Shown here: piece by piece, positions 16,225-24,542 of the stretch
Layout: each line of letters starts with the position of its first letter
Position numbering within the stretch: position 1 is the first letter of the stretch
From: Citrobacter telavivensis
GTDB taxonomy: Bacteria > Pseudomonadota > Gammaproteobacteria > Enterobacterales > Enterobacteriaceae
Assembly: GCA_009363175.1 (NCBI GenBank)
Contig: CP045205.1
Coordinates: 2,728,001 to 2,792,000, forward strand
Reading direction: 5' to 3'
DNA length: 64,000 nt
Position numbers and translations under genes: made by a program
The notes under the pieces: generated by a model
The model's database searches: none
Told to the model about the DNA's origin: nothing
What the model saw: only the letters and a program-made list of their open reading frames with translations

Positions 16225-17193
16225 TCACGGTTTACGTGCAATCAATACCGCGCGTAACGGGGCAGGGTAACCTTCAACGGTTTTGCTGTGATCGTTCGGG
16301 TCGAGGAAGTCGGCCAGCGATTCGGTAACCATCCACTCGGTACGACGCTGCTCTTCGGTTGAGGTGATGCAAACATCTGCGATGCGAACATCGACAAAGC
16401 CGCATTTCTCCAGCCAGTTTTTAAGCGCCAGTGCGGAAGGGATGAAATAGACGTTACGCATCTGCGCGTAGCGGTCGCCCGGCACCAGTACGGTGTTTTC
16501 GTCGCCTTCCACTACCAGGGTTTCAAGCACCAGTTCACCGTCTTTCACCAACTGATCTTTCAACTGCCAGAGGTGCTCCAGCGGTGAGCGGCGATGGTAA
16601 AGCACCCCCATCGAAAAGACGGTATCAAACGCATTCAACGCTGGCAGTTGTTCTATGCCCAGCGGCAGCAGATGCGCACGCTGATCGTTACCCAACAGTT
16701 TACGCACCGCTTCAAACTGGCACAGGAACAGTTGTGTTGGGTCAATGCCGACGGCCAGATGTGCCCCCGCGCCAATCATGCGCCACATGTGGTAGCCGCT
16801 ACCGCAACCGACATCCAGAATTGTACGCCCGGTCAGGTCTGACAAATGTGGCAGCACGCGATCCCATTTCCAGTCGGAGCGCCATTCGGTATCAATGTTC
16901 ACGCCATACAGCGAGTACGGCCCTTTACGCCACGGCATCAGATTTCGCATCAGGGTATCGATACGCTTGAGTTGCCCTGGGCTTAGCGGCTCTTCACTTT
17001 CCGCCGTCACGCTGTGCAATAAATCCAGACGGTACGGCGTCAGTTCCGGCAGAAATTCCACCGCGTTTGACCACTGCTTGAAGAGACCATGCTGATCGCG
17101 CTGCCAGGTGGCTATCTGCGCGGGAAGTGTTTCCAGCCAGTGGGCAAGATGATTTTTGGCAATCAGCTGATAGAAGTTACCAAAGTCGATCAT
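16225..17193 (-). CDS. cmoB: tRNA U34 carboxymethyltransferase CmoB
   Basis: CmoB transfers the carboxymethyl group of carboxy-S-adenosylmethionine to 5-hydroxyuridine at tRNA position 34, giving cmo5U. The 322-residue product is one residue shorter than in E. coli (WQRDQHG against WQREQQHG). A Rossmann methyltransferase motif, TILDVGCGSGYHMWRM (about residues 119-134), is intact, and the tail VEGYPAPLRAVLIARKP is conserved. Its start overlaps the stop of cmoA by 4 bases, so the two enzymes of the pathway are translated together. Confidence 0.98.
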   Translation of the reverse strand: MIDFGNFYQLIAKNHLAHWLETLPAQIATWQRDQHGLFKQWSNAVEFLPELTPYRLDLLHSVTAESEEPLSPGQLKRIDTLMRNLMPWRKGPYSLYGVNIDTEWRSDWKWDRVLPHLSDLTGRTILDVGCGSGYHMWRMIGAGAHLAVGIDPTQLFLCQFEAVRKLLGNDQRAHLLPLGIEQLPALNAFDTVFSMGVLYHRRSPLEHLWQLKDQLVKDGELVLETLVVEGDENTVLVPGDRYAQMRNVYFIPSALALKNWLEKCGFVDVRIADVCITSTEEQRRTEWMVTESLADFLDPNDHSKTVEGYPAPLRAVLIARKP

Positions 17194-17933
17194 GCGCTCG
17201 CCCCAGCTTTTAGCGCCACCAGGGAGCCAAAGTTAAAGCACTGGAACCACAGTTCGCTGTGCTCAAAACCGGCCTGGCGCAGGCGCGCCTTGTGGGTTTC
17301 GACCGAATCGGTCAGCATCACATTTTCCAGCATGCTGCGCTTCTGGCTGATCTCCAGTTCGCTGTAGCCGTTTGCCCGCTTGAAGTCGTGATGCATGTTG
17401 AACAGCAGTTCACCGACTTTTGCATCTTCAAAACTGAATTTTTCCGACAGTACCAACGCACCGCCCGGATTCAGCCCCTGATAAATCTTATCCAACAACG
17501 CCTGGCGCTCCGGTGGCTCAAGGAATTGCAGGGTAAAATTCAGTACCACCATTGAGGCGTTCTCGAGGGTAATCGTGCGGATGTCGCCTTCCACGACCTC
17601 GACGGGTGTCGGCGCCTTGTAAGCATCGATATGACGGCGGCAGCGTTCGATCATCGCCGGGGAGTTATCAACGGCGATAATTTTGCAGTTTTCATGATGA
17701 ATATTGCGACGCACAGAGAGCGTCGCTGCACCCAGCGAACAGCCCAGGTCGTAAACCTGCGTATCCGGCTGCACAAAGCGCTCGGCAAGCATACCAATCA
17801 TCGAGATAATATTGGAATAGCCGGGGACAGAACGTTGGATCATATCCGGGAAGACTTCGGCTACCCGTTCATCGAAAGTCCAGTCGCCCAGGCTGGCGAT
17901 TGGCGCAGAAAAAAGCGTGTCGCGGTGAGACAT
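17190..17933 (-). CDS. cmoA: Carboxy-S-adenosyl-L-methionine synthase CmoA
   Basis: CmoA makes carboxy-SAM from SAM and prephenate, the donor used by CmoB. The 247 residues equal the E. coli length and show the SAM-binding VYDLGCSLGAATLSVRR (about residues 59-75) and AVDNSPAMIERCRRH motifs. It is the first gene of the cmoAB operon. Confidence 0.98.
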   Translation of the reverse strand: MSHRDTLFSAPIASLGDWTFDERVAEVFPDMIQRSVPGYSNIISMIGMLAERFVQPDTQVYDLGCSLGAATLSVRRNIHHENCKIIAVDNSPAMIERCRRHIDAYKAPTPVEVVEGDIRTITLENASMVVLNFTLQFLEPPERQALLDKIYQGLNPGGALVLSEKFSFEDAKVGELLFNMHHDFKRANGYSELEISQKRSMLENVMLTDSVETHKARLRQAGFEHSELWFQCFNFGSLVALKAGASA

Positions 17934-17973
17934 AACGTAAAAATCCGGGAAAAATAAAGTGGCGTATTGTGCG

Positions 17974-18369
17974 CTAATGCAGGGAGAAAACCAACTCCCA
18001 CGGCATATACCAAAGGTTCGCCAACACCATCAGCAGCAACGCGCACCAGGTGGCGCTCATGCCTGAGCGACGCCAGCGGAACAGACGGTGGTGGAAACCG
18101 TAATAATGCATCAGCCGACCCACGAGCAGAATAATGCCGCAAATGTGCACCATCCAGGTTTCTGCGCCGTTCATTTCCATAAACAGCAACAGCACTAACG
18201 CGACGGGAATGTATTCCACCGCATTACCATGAATGCGGATGGCGGTCTGGAGTTCACTGAAGCCGCCGTCGCCATAGGCAACGCGGTATTGCATCCGCAG
18301 GCGGACAACGTCAAAAGAAAACTTCATCAACAACAACGCACCCAAAACGGCATACAGCGCGCTTACCAT
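17974..18369 (-). CDS. yecN: YecN, MAPEG-domain membrane protein
   Basis: The 131-residue protein has four hydrophobic segments and the MAPEG-family pattern, with RMQYRVAYGDGG near residue 25 and RIHGNAVEYIPVAL near residue 45. MAPEG members include microsomal glutathione transferases, but no activity is established for YecN. The start at 18369 (MVSALYAVLG) matches the E. coli protein; an in-frame start 30 bases upstream adds an unsupported extension. Confidence 0.93.
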   Translation of the reverse strand: MVSALYAVLGALLLMKFSFDVVRLRMQYRVAYGDGGFSELQTAIRIHGNAVEYIPVALVLLLFMEMNGAETWMVHICGIILLVGRLMHYYGFHHRLFRWRRSGMSATWCALLLMVLANLWYMPWELVFSLH

Positions 18370-18420
18370 ACAAACTCCCTTTAAAATGGCTGATGGCACT
18401 GTCTATGATAGGTGGCAATT

Positions 18421-19239
18421 TCAGAAAAGAGAAGATTGCTGTGGAATGGACGGAGCAGTTCCGATGTCCGGTAAGGCGGTACGTAAGTCCTGCCACAAAG
18501 TGTCGACCAGTTCTGGAGCCTGCGCGATATCCGGAGTATGTAAAAAAAGATACGGCGTGGTGGTTTGCTCCCAGAGCGGTAATTTTTTTAGCCATGCGGC
18601 AAAAAATTCCCGGTTTTGCCGCATGTCATCGCTGCCGATAAAGCGCACCAGCGGATGGTTCGCGGTGACGACGGCATGCACCGGCAGCTTCGGTTTCTTG
18701 CGTTGGGCATCGCGGATGGCTTCATTATGCGCAAGGGCCGCGTGTACCGGACGACTGTCGAGGATCACCCGATTGACTCCGCGCTGATGCAGCCCGCTAT
18801 TGAGCTGCTGTTCCGCGTCGCTTTTGGCGAAAAACTCTGGGTGGCGCACCTCGACGCCGTAGGTAAACGTCTGCGGCAAGGCATCGAGAAAATGCCAGAG
18901 GGCAGGGAGATCGCGTGGACCAAAGCTGGCGGGCAATTGCAGCCAGTACTGACCAATGCGGGTTTCCAGCGGTGACATCCGGGTCAGAAATTCGTGGAGC
19001 AAATCATCGCAGTTGCGCAACGCTGCCTGATGAGAAATGGTCGCCGGAAATTTAAAACAAAAACGGAACGCATCGGTCGTTTGCGCGTGCCAGCGTGCCA
19101 CGATCTCCGCTTTTGGCAGCGCGTACAGCGTGGTGTTGCCCTCCACACAGTTAAAGTGGTGGGCATACTCTTCAAGACCCGTAATGCCAAGACGCACCCA
19201 CTTCGGGTGCGACCATTGCGGCAGGCCAATGTAGATCAT
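18421..19239 (-). CDS. yecE: YecE, DUF72 family protein
   Basis: The 272-residue product matches E. coli YecE over its whole length. DUF72 proteins have a TIM-barrel-like fold; YIGLPQWSHPKW at the start and VEVRHPEFF around residue 135 are typical. The biochemical role is unknown. Its start overlaps the yecD stop by 4 bases (ATGA), so it is translated with the isochorismatase-like gene. Confidence 0.93.
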   Translation of the reverse strand: MIYIGLPQWSHPKWVRLGITGLEEYAHHFNCVEGNTTLYALPKAEIVARWHAQTTDAFRFCFKFPATISHQAALRNCDDLLHEFLTRMSPLETRIGQYWLQLPASFGPRDLPALWHFLDALPQTFTYGVEVRHPEFFAKSDAEQQLNSGLHQRGVNRVILDSRPVHAALAHNEAIRDAQRKKPKLPVHAVVTANHPLVRFIGSDDMRQNREFFAAWLKKLPLWEQTTTPYLFLHTPDIAQAPELVDTLWQDLRTALPDIGTAPSIPQQSSLF

Positions 19240-19802
19240 AAGGCGTTGACGATCTCTTCTGCACGGCGCACGCGCGCAATGCGAGGGAAGATGTGGGTCA
19301 GGCTGTTCTGATGCTGTTCGGCGCTGGCGGCACTGCAGGCGTCTTCGGCAATCACCAGGCTAAAGCCCAGCTCCCAGGCGTTACGCGCGGTGGACTCGAC
19401 GCCGATGTTGGTCGAAATCCCGCACAGCACGATGGTGTCGATACCGCGACGGCGTAACTGAAGCTCCAGGTCTGTGCCATAGAATGCGCCCCACTGGCGT
19501 TTGGTGACTTCCAGATCGCTGTCGGCCTTGCCCAGCGCCTTTGGATACGTCCACCAGTTTTCCGGTAGCGCTTTAGCCGGGGCCTGTGCGTCAACGGGCT
19601 GTTTGAGCGCTTCGGCGTAATCGTCAGACCAGCCCACGCGGACCATCACCACCGGAGAGCCTTTAGCTCGAAATGTCTGCGCCAGTCGCGCGGCGCGCGC
19701 CACCACGTCATTGGCTGAATGAGGGCCGCCGGCGAAGGGCAGGATCCCTTCCTGCAGGTCAATAATGACCAGGGCTGTCGTTTTAGCGTTCAGTTGTAAC
19801 AT
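19236..19802 (-). CDS. yecD: YecD, isochorismatase-family hydrolase
   Basis: The 188-residue cysteine hydrolase-fold protein has the LVIIDLQEGILPF opening with the catalytic Asp, the Lys-bearing KRQWGAFYGTDLE segment (about residues 101-113) and the GISTNIGVESTAR motif. In YecD the usual catalytic Cys of CGIxTNxCV is replaced by Gly (CGISTNIGVES), so hydrolase activity is doubtful; the same is seen in the E. coli protein. The ATG at 19802 matches the E. coli start. Confidence 0.93.
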   Translation of the reverse strand: MLQLNAKTTALVIIDLQEGILPFAGGPHSANDVVARAARLAQTFRAKGSPVVMVRVGWSDDYAEALKQPVDAQAPAKALPENWWTYPKALGKADSDLEVTKRQWGAFYGTDLELQLRRRGIDTIVLCGISTNIGVESTARNAWELGFSLVIAEDACSAASAEQHQNSLTHIFPRIARVRRAEEIVNAL

Positions 19803-20065
19803 GGTAACTCCCGTCAAAATCAAGATTCCGTTACACCTTAATCGCGATTGCGTGTGTAAGGAGCGACAATTTTTGTTATTTTTTGTGAGAATTCGCAAGG
19901 CCCGTCCAGGAAACAGGCGTACAGTCAGTACCGGACTTATCGTGCGGCAGAATTTCCAGTATAATAGCCGCCTTTTTCATTCAGTTGTGACATACAGTTA
20001 AAGCTGCGACATCGTGGCCTGCAAGACAGGCGACAATCCGCCTGCGGCTAATTAAGGGATATCTC

Positions 20066-21838
20066 ATGCGTACAGAATATTGCGGACAGCTCCGTTTGTC
20101 CCACGTGGGGCAGCAGGTGACTCTGTGTGGTTGGGTCAACCGTCGTCGTGATCTTGGTAGCCTGATCTTCATCGACATGCGCGATCGCGAAGGTATCGTG
20201 CAGGTGTTTTTCGATCCGGATCGTGCGGACGCGTTAAAGCTGGCCTCTGAACTGCGTAATGAGTTCTGCATCCAGGTGACGGGCACCGTGCGTGCACGTG
20301 ACGAGAAAAACGTCAATGGCGAGATGGCAACGGGCGAAATCGAAGTGCTGGCCTCTTCGCTGACGATCATCAACCGTGCTGAATCACTGCCGCTTGACTC
20401 CAACCACGTAAACACCGAAGAAGCGCGTCTGAAGTACCGCTATCTGGATCTGCGTCGCCCGGAAATGGCTCAACGCCTGAAAACCCGTGCGAAGATCACA
20501 AGCCTGGTGCGCCGCTTTATGGACGATCACGGTTTCCTCGACATCGAAACTCCGATGCTGACCAAAGCCACGCCGGAAGGTGCGCGTGACTATCTGGTTC
20601 CTTCGCGTGTGCACAAAGGTAAATTCTACGCGCTGCCGCAGTCTCCGCAGCTGTTCAAACAGCTGCTGATGATGTCCGGTTTTGACCGCTACTATCAGAT
20701 AGTCAAATGTTTCCGCGACGAAGACCTGCGTGCTGACCGTCAGCCGGAATTTACCCAGATCGATGTGGAAACGTCCTTCATGACTGCCGAACAGGTGCGT
20801 GAAGTGATGGAAGCGCTGGTGCGCAGCGTGTGGAATGATGTGAAAGGCGTGGAACTGGGTGATTTCCCGATCATGACCTTTGCTGAAGCCGAACGCCGTT
20901 ATGGTTCCGATAAACCAGACCTGCGTAACCCGATGGAACTGGTGGATGTTGCCGACCTGCTGAAAGCCGTCGAATTCGCGGTCTTCTCCGGTCCGGCAAA
21001 CGATCCGAAAGGACGCGTTGCTGCGCTGCGCGTACCGGGCGGTGCCGCTCTGAGTCGTAAGCAGATCGACGACTACGGTAACTTCATTAAGATCTACGGT
21101 GCGAAAGGTCTGGCTTACATTAAAGTCACCGAGCGCGCGAAAGGTCTGGAAGGGATCACCAGCCCTGTTGCCAAGTTCCTGAACGCTGAAATCGTGGAAG
21201 CCATTCTGGATCGTACCGCGGCGCAAGACGGCGATATGATTTTCTTCGGCGCGGACAACAAGAAAGTGGTTGCCGACTCTATGGGCGCGCTGCGCCTCAA
21301 ACTGGGCAAAGACCTGGGCCTGACTGACGAAACGAAATGGGCACCGCTGTGGGTCATCGACTTCCCGATGTTTGAAGACGACGGCGAAGGCGGTCTGACC
21401 GCAATGCACCACCCGTTCACCTCACCCAAAGACATGACCGCGAGCGAACTGAAAGCGGCACCGGAAGACGCGGTGGCGAACGCCTACGATATGGTCATCA
21501 ACGGCTATGAAGTGGGCGGCGGTTCCGTGCGTATTCACAGTGGTGAAATGCAGCAGACCGTGTTTGGCATTCTGGGCATCAATGAACAGGAACAGCGTGA
21601 GAAGTTTGGCTTCCTGTTAGACGCGCTGAAATACGGTACGCCGCCGCACGCAGGTCTGGCATTCGGTCTTGACCGTTTGACCATGCTGCTGACCGGCACC
21701 GATAATATTCGTGACGTTATTGCGTTCCCGAAAACCACCGCTGCGGCCTGTCTGATGACTGAAGCACCGAGCTTTGCGAACCAGACGGCTCTGACTGAGT
21801 TGGGTATCGACGTGGTTAAAAAGGAAGAGAAAAACTGA
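20066..21838 (+). CDS. aspS: Aspartate--tRNA ligase
   Basis: This class IIb synthetase charges tRNA-Asp. The 590 residues equal the E. coli length. An N-terminal OB-fold anticodon domain (about 1-105) is followed by motif 2, FRDEDLRADRQPEFTQID (about 216-233), the bacterial GAD insertion (about 290-420) and motif 3, GLAFGLDRL (about 530). It stands alone with its own promoter region, and an ERIC-like element links it to nudB. Confidence 0.99.
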   Translation: MRTEYCGQLRLSHVGQQVTLCGWVNRRRDLGSLIFIDMRDREGIVQVFFDPDRADALKLASELRNEFCIQVTGTVRARDEKNVNGEMATGEIEVLASSLTIINRAESLPLDSNHVNTEEARLKYRYLDLRRPEMAQRLKTRAKITSLVRRFMDDHGFLDIETPMLTKATPEGARDYLVPSRVHKGKFYALPQSPQLFKQLLMMSGFDRYYQIVKCFRDEDLRADRQPEFTQIDVETSFMTAEQVREVMEALVRSVWNDVKGVELGDFPIMTFAEAERRYGSDKPDLRNPMELVDVADLLKAVEFAVFSGPANDPKGRVAALRVPGGAALSRKQIDDYGNFIKIYGAKGLAYIKVTERAKGLEGITSPVAKFLNAEIVEAILDRTAAQDGDMIFFGADNKKVVADSMGALRLKLGKDLGLTDETKWAPLWVIDFPMFEDDGEGGLTAMHHPFTSPKDMTASELKAAPEDAVANAYDMVINGYEVGGGSVRIHSGEMQQTVFGILGINEQEQREKFGFLLDALKYGTPPHAGLAFGLDRLTMLLTGTDNIRDVIAFPKTTAAACLMTEAPSFANQTALTELGIDVVKKEEKN

Positions 21839-21844
21839 TATGGC

Positions 21845-21975
21845 AGATATACACGAAATCATTCGCGCTGCATCGCGGCGGCAACTGAGTGAATTCCCAT
21901 GAGCATAGATAACTATGTGAATGGGATGAACGAAGGCAGCCAACAAAGAGGCGGCGTGAAGGATAAAGTGTATAA
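21845..21975. repeat. ERIC-like element overlapping the nudB start
   Basis: The segment has an inverted central core (CCCATGAGCATAG / CTATGTGAATGGG, about 21897-21928) and ERIC-like arms, with CGGCGGCAA on the left and GCAGCCAACAAAG on the right. Its right end, GTGAAGGATAAAGTGTATA, aligns with the usual ERIC end, and that is where nudB begins. It is a diverged copy, so the family assignment is tentative. Confidence 0.5.
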
Positions 21976-22408
21976 GTGTCCTGTTTCTGTCCTGGTCGTG
22001 ATCTTTGCCCAAGAGACGAAACGGGTGCTGATGTTGCAGCGACGCGACGATCCTGAATTCTGGCAGTCGGTGACCGGCAGTGTGGAAGAGGGGGAGACCG
22101 CGTCGCAGGCCGCTTTGCGCGAAGTAAAGGAAGAGGTCGCCATTGACGTTGCGTCTGAGCAACTGACCTTAATTGACTGTCAGCGCACGGTGGAGTTTGA
22201 AATTTTTTCACATTTACGTCATCGCTATGCTCCGGGCGTGGTGCGCAATACAGAATCCTGGTTCTGCCTTGCGCTGCCGCACGAGCGTCAGATCGTTTTT
22301 AGCGAACATCTGGCCTACCAGTGGCTCGATGCGCCCGCTGCCGCGGCACTCACCAAGTCATGGAGCAACCGGCAGGCGATTGAAGAATTTGTAATTAACC
22401 TTAAATAG
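21956..22408 (+). CDS. nudB: Dihydroneopterin triphosphate diphosphatase NudB
   Basis: NudB is a Nudix hydrolase that removes pyrophosphate from dihydroneopterin triphosphate in folate synthesis. The GTG at 21956, after an AAAGAGG ribosome site, gives the 150-residue length of the E. coli protein and the same MKDKVYK opening. A longer in-frame ATG at 21899 would lie inside the ERIC-like element. The Nudix box GSVEEGETASQAALREVKEEV (about residues 39-59, split here as G-X5-E-X7-REV-X-EE) is intact. The gene sits between aspS and yebC. Confidence 0.95.
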   Translation: MKDKVYKCPVSVLVVIFAQETKRVLMLQRRDDPEFWQSVTGSVEEGETASQAALREVKEEVAIDVASEQLTLIDCQRTVEFEIFSHLRHRYAPGVVRNTESWFCLALPHERQIVFSEHLAYQWLDAPAAAALTKSWSNRQAIEEFVINLK

Positions 22409-22424
22409 TTTTCCCTGGAATTTC

Positions 22425-22530
22425 AGTTCTCAGGAAGGCGGCAAGACCGGGAGTCACCCTAAGCTTACTTGAGTCAGTGATGGGGGCGAGCGGGTGCAGC
22501 CAACGCACCTGAGGGCTGAAAGGCAACGGG
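22425..22530. repeat. Degenerate ERIC-like element before yebC
   Basis: AAGGCGGCAAG on the left, AAGCTTACTTGAGTCAGTGA in the middle and GCAGCCAACGCACCTG on the right follow the order of ERIC landmarks with several mismatches. It fills the nudB-yebC spacer, so it would be transcribed as part of the yebC leader. Confidence 0.55.
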
Positions 22531-22545
22531 AAATGGAGAACTTTT

Positions 22546-23289
22546 ATGGCAGGTCATAGTAAATGGGCCAACACCAGACATCGTAAAGCGGCGCAAGATG
22601 CCAAGCGCGGCAAAATCTTCACCAAGATCATTCGTGAGCTGGTGACGGCAGCAAAACTGGGCGGCGGCGATCCGGACGCGAACCCGCGTCTGCGTGCGGC
22701 AGTCGACAAAGCGCTGGCTAACAACATGACCCGTGACACTCTGAACCGTGCAATCGCACGCGGCGTGGGCGGTGATGATGATGCGAACATGGAAACCATC
22801 ATCTATGAAGGCTACGGCCCTGGCGGCACGGCGGTCATGATTGAATGCCTGTCTGACAACCGTAACCGTACCGTTGCCGAAGTGCGCCACGCCTTCAGCA
22901 AAACCGGCGGTAACCTGGGGACGGATGGTTCTGTTTCTTACCTGTTCAGCAAAAAGGGCGTGATCTCCTTCGAAAAAGGGGATGAAGACGCGATCATGGA
23001 AGCGGCACTGGAAGCGGGTGCGGAAGACGTTGTGACCTTTGATGATGGGGCAATTGACGTCTACACGGCATGGGAAGAAATGGGTAAAGTGCGTGACGCT
23101 TTAGAAGCGGCTGGGCTGAAAGCCGACAGCGCTGAAGTCTCTATGATCCCATCAACTAAAGCAGACATGGATGCGGAAACCGCACCGAAACTGATGCGTC
23201 TGATCGACATGCTGGAAGACTGTGATGACGTGCAGGAAGTTTACCATAACGGTGAGATCTCTGATGAGGTTGCCGCTACATTAGAATGA
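22546..23289 (+). CDS. yebC: YebC/PmpR-family protein
   Basis: The 247-residue product has the three-domain YebC fold with the conserved MAGHSKWANTRHRKAAQDAKRG opening (residues 1-22). Members of this family have been reported as DNA-binding regulators and, more recently, as translation factors that help ribosomes through proline runs. The stop is 34 bases before ruvC, the usual gene order, suggesting one transcript with the Holliday-junction resolvase. Confidence 0.97.
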   Translation: MAGHSKWANTRHRKAAQDAKRGKIFTKIIRELVTAAKLGGGDPDANPRLRAAVDKALANNMTRDTLNRAIARGVGGDDDANMETIIYEGYGPGGTAVMIECLSDNRNRTVAEVRHAFSKTGGNLGTDGSVSYLFSKKGVISFEKGDEDAIMEAALEAGAEDVVTFDDGAIDVYTAWEEMGKVRDALEAAGLKADSAEVSMIPSTKADMDAETAPKLMRLIDMLEDCDDVQEVYHNGEISDEVAATLE

Positions 23290-23323
23290 TGTGGCTTAAC
23301 CCCGTTACCACCGGAGGCGCGTG

Positions 23324-23845
23324 ATGTCCATCATTCTCGGTATTGATCCGGGCTCCCGCATTACCGGTTACGGCGTGATTCGTCAGACAGGCAGACAACT
23401 GACGTATCTCGGCAGCGGCTGCATTCGTACCAAAGTCGACGATCTTCCGTCGCGCCTTAAGCTGATTTATGCCGGCGTGACGGAAATCATCACCCAGTTT
23501 CAGCCCGACTACTTTGCCATCGAGCAGGTGTTTATGGCGAAGAACGCCGATTCTGCGCTTAAGCTGGGGCAGGCTCGCGGGGTGGCGATTGTGGCGGCGG
23601 TCAACCAGGAACTGCCGGTATTTGAGTACGCGGCACGTCAGGTGAAGCAGACGGTAGTCGGTATTGGTAGTGCAGAGAAAAGTCAGGTGCAGCACATGGT
23701 GCGAACCTTGCTGAAACTGCCAGCGAATCCACAGGCGGATGCGGCAGATGCGCTGGCCATCGCCATTACCCACTGCCACGTCAGTCAGAATGCGATGCAA
23801 GTGAGTGAATCCAGGCTTAATCTGGCGCGAGGTCGCTTGCGATAA
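23324..23845 (+). CDS. ruvC: Holliday junction resolvase RuvC
   Basis: RuvC cuts Holliday junctions symmetrically as a dimer, with RuvAB. The 173-residue length equals that of E. coli. Catalytic acidic residues are in place: Asp in ILGIDPGS (about 8), Glu in FAIEQVF (about 67) and the pair in PQADAADALAIA (about 139-142). The ATG at 23324 is chosen over an in-frame GTG 3 bases upstream. E. coli has yebB between ruvC and ruvA; here only 77 bases separate them and yebB is absent. Confidence 0.98.
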   Translation: MSIILGIDPGSRITGYGVIRQTGRQLTYLGSGCIRTKVDDLPSRLKLIYAGVTEIITQFQPDYFAIEQVFMAKNADSALKLGQARGVAIVAAVNQELPVFEYAARQVKQTVVGIGSAEKSQVQHMVRTLLKLPANPQADAADALAIAITHCHVSQNAMQVSESRLNLARGRLR

Positions 23846-23857
23846 TAACAAATGAGG

Positions 23858-23873
23858 CTGGATATTTATCCAG
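23858..23873. promoter_or_regulatory. LexA box of ruvAB, also a terminator-like hairpin
   Basis: CTGGATATTTATCCAG matches the SOS consensus CTG-N10-CAG and differs at one base from the ruvA box as I recall it from E. coli. It is embedded in a longer palindrome, GGCTGGATA/TATCCAGCC, that runs into a T stretch (23874-23883). The same bases could therefore end the ruvC transcript and bind LexA for ruvAB. Confidence 0.9.
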
Positions 23874-23922
23874 CCTTTTTTTATGATACGGCTTTACTTT
23901 CGGCCCAACGCAGGAGCGTAAC

Positions 23923-24534
23923 GTGATAGGCAGACTCAGAGGCATCATTCTGGAAAAACAACCCCCGCTGGTGTTACTCGAAGTGGGCGGCGTTGGCTAT
24001 GAAGTGCATATGCCAATGACCTGTTTTTATGAGCTCCCGGAATCCGGAAAAGAAGCCGTTGTCTTTACCCACTTCGTGGTGCGTGAAGACGCACAACTGC
24101 TGTACGGGTTTAACAATAAACAAGAGCGCACGCTGTTCAAAGAGCTCATCAAAACCAACGGCGTCGGGCCAAAACTGGCGCTGGCCATCCTGTCCGGGAT
24201 GTCCGCACAGCAGTTTGTTAACGCTGTCGAACGTGAAGAGCTGGGCGCACTTGTCAAGTTGCCAGGCATCGGCAAAAAGACCGCTGAACGACTGATTGTT
24301 GAAATGAAAGACCGATTTAAAGGCCTGCATGGCGATCTCTTTACGCCAGCCGCCGATCTGGTGCTGACCTCGCCAGCGAGCCCGACGTCGGACGATGCTG
24401 AACAGGAAGCGGTTGCGGCGCTGGTGGCGCTGGGCTATAAACCACAGGAAGCCAGCCGCATGGTGAGTAAAATCGCTCGCCCGGATGCCAGCAGTGAAAC
24501 ACTGATACGCGAAGCCCTGCGCGCCGCGTTATGA
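23923..24534 (+). CDS. ruvA: Holliday junction branch-migration protein RuvA
   Basis: RuvA is the junction-recognition subunit that loads the RuvB motor. The 203 residues show the N-terminal OB fold (about 1-62), paired helix-hairpin-helix motifs with KTNGVGPKLALAILS (about 75) and KLPGIGKKTAERLIVEM (about 108), and the RuvB-binding C-terminal domain (about 156-203). The start is GTG. ruvB begins 8 bases downstream. The pair is SOS-inducible through the LexA box 50 bases upstream. Confidence 0.98.
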   Translation: MIGRLRGIILEKQPPLVLLEVGGVGYEVHMPMTCFYELPESGKEAVVFTHFVVREDAQLLYGFNNKQERTLFKELIKTNGVGPKLALAILSGMSAQQFVNAVEREELGALVKLPGIGKKTAERLIVEMKDRFKGLHGDLFTPAADLVLTSPASPTSDDAEQEAVAALVALGYKPQEASRMVSKIARPDASSETLIREALRAAL

Positions 24535-24542
24535 GGTAAAGG

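Noticed and set aside
20384..21412. A 342-codon minus-strand frame inside aspS
   Set aside because: aspS is full length and conserved on the plus strand; the antisense frame resembles nothing known.
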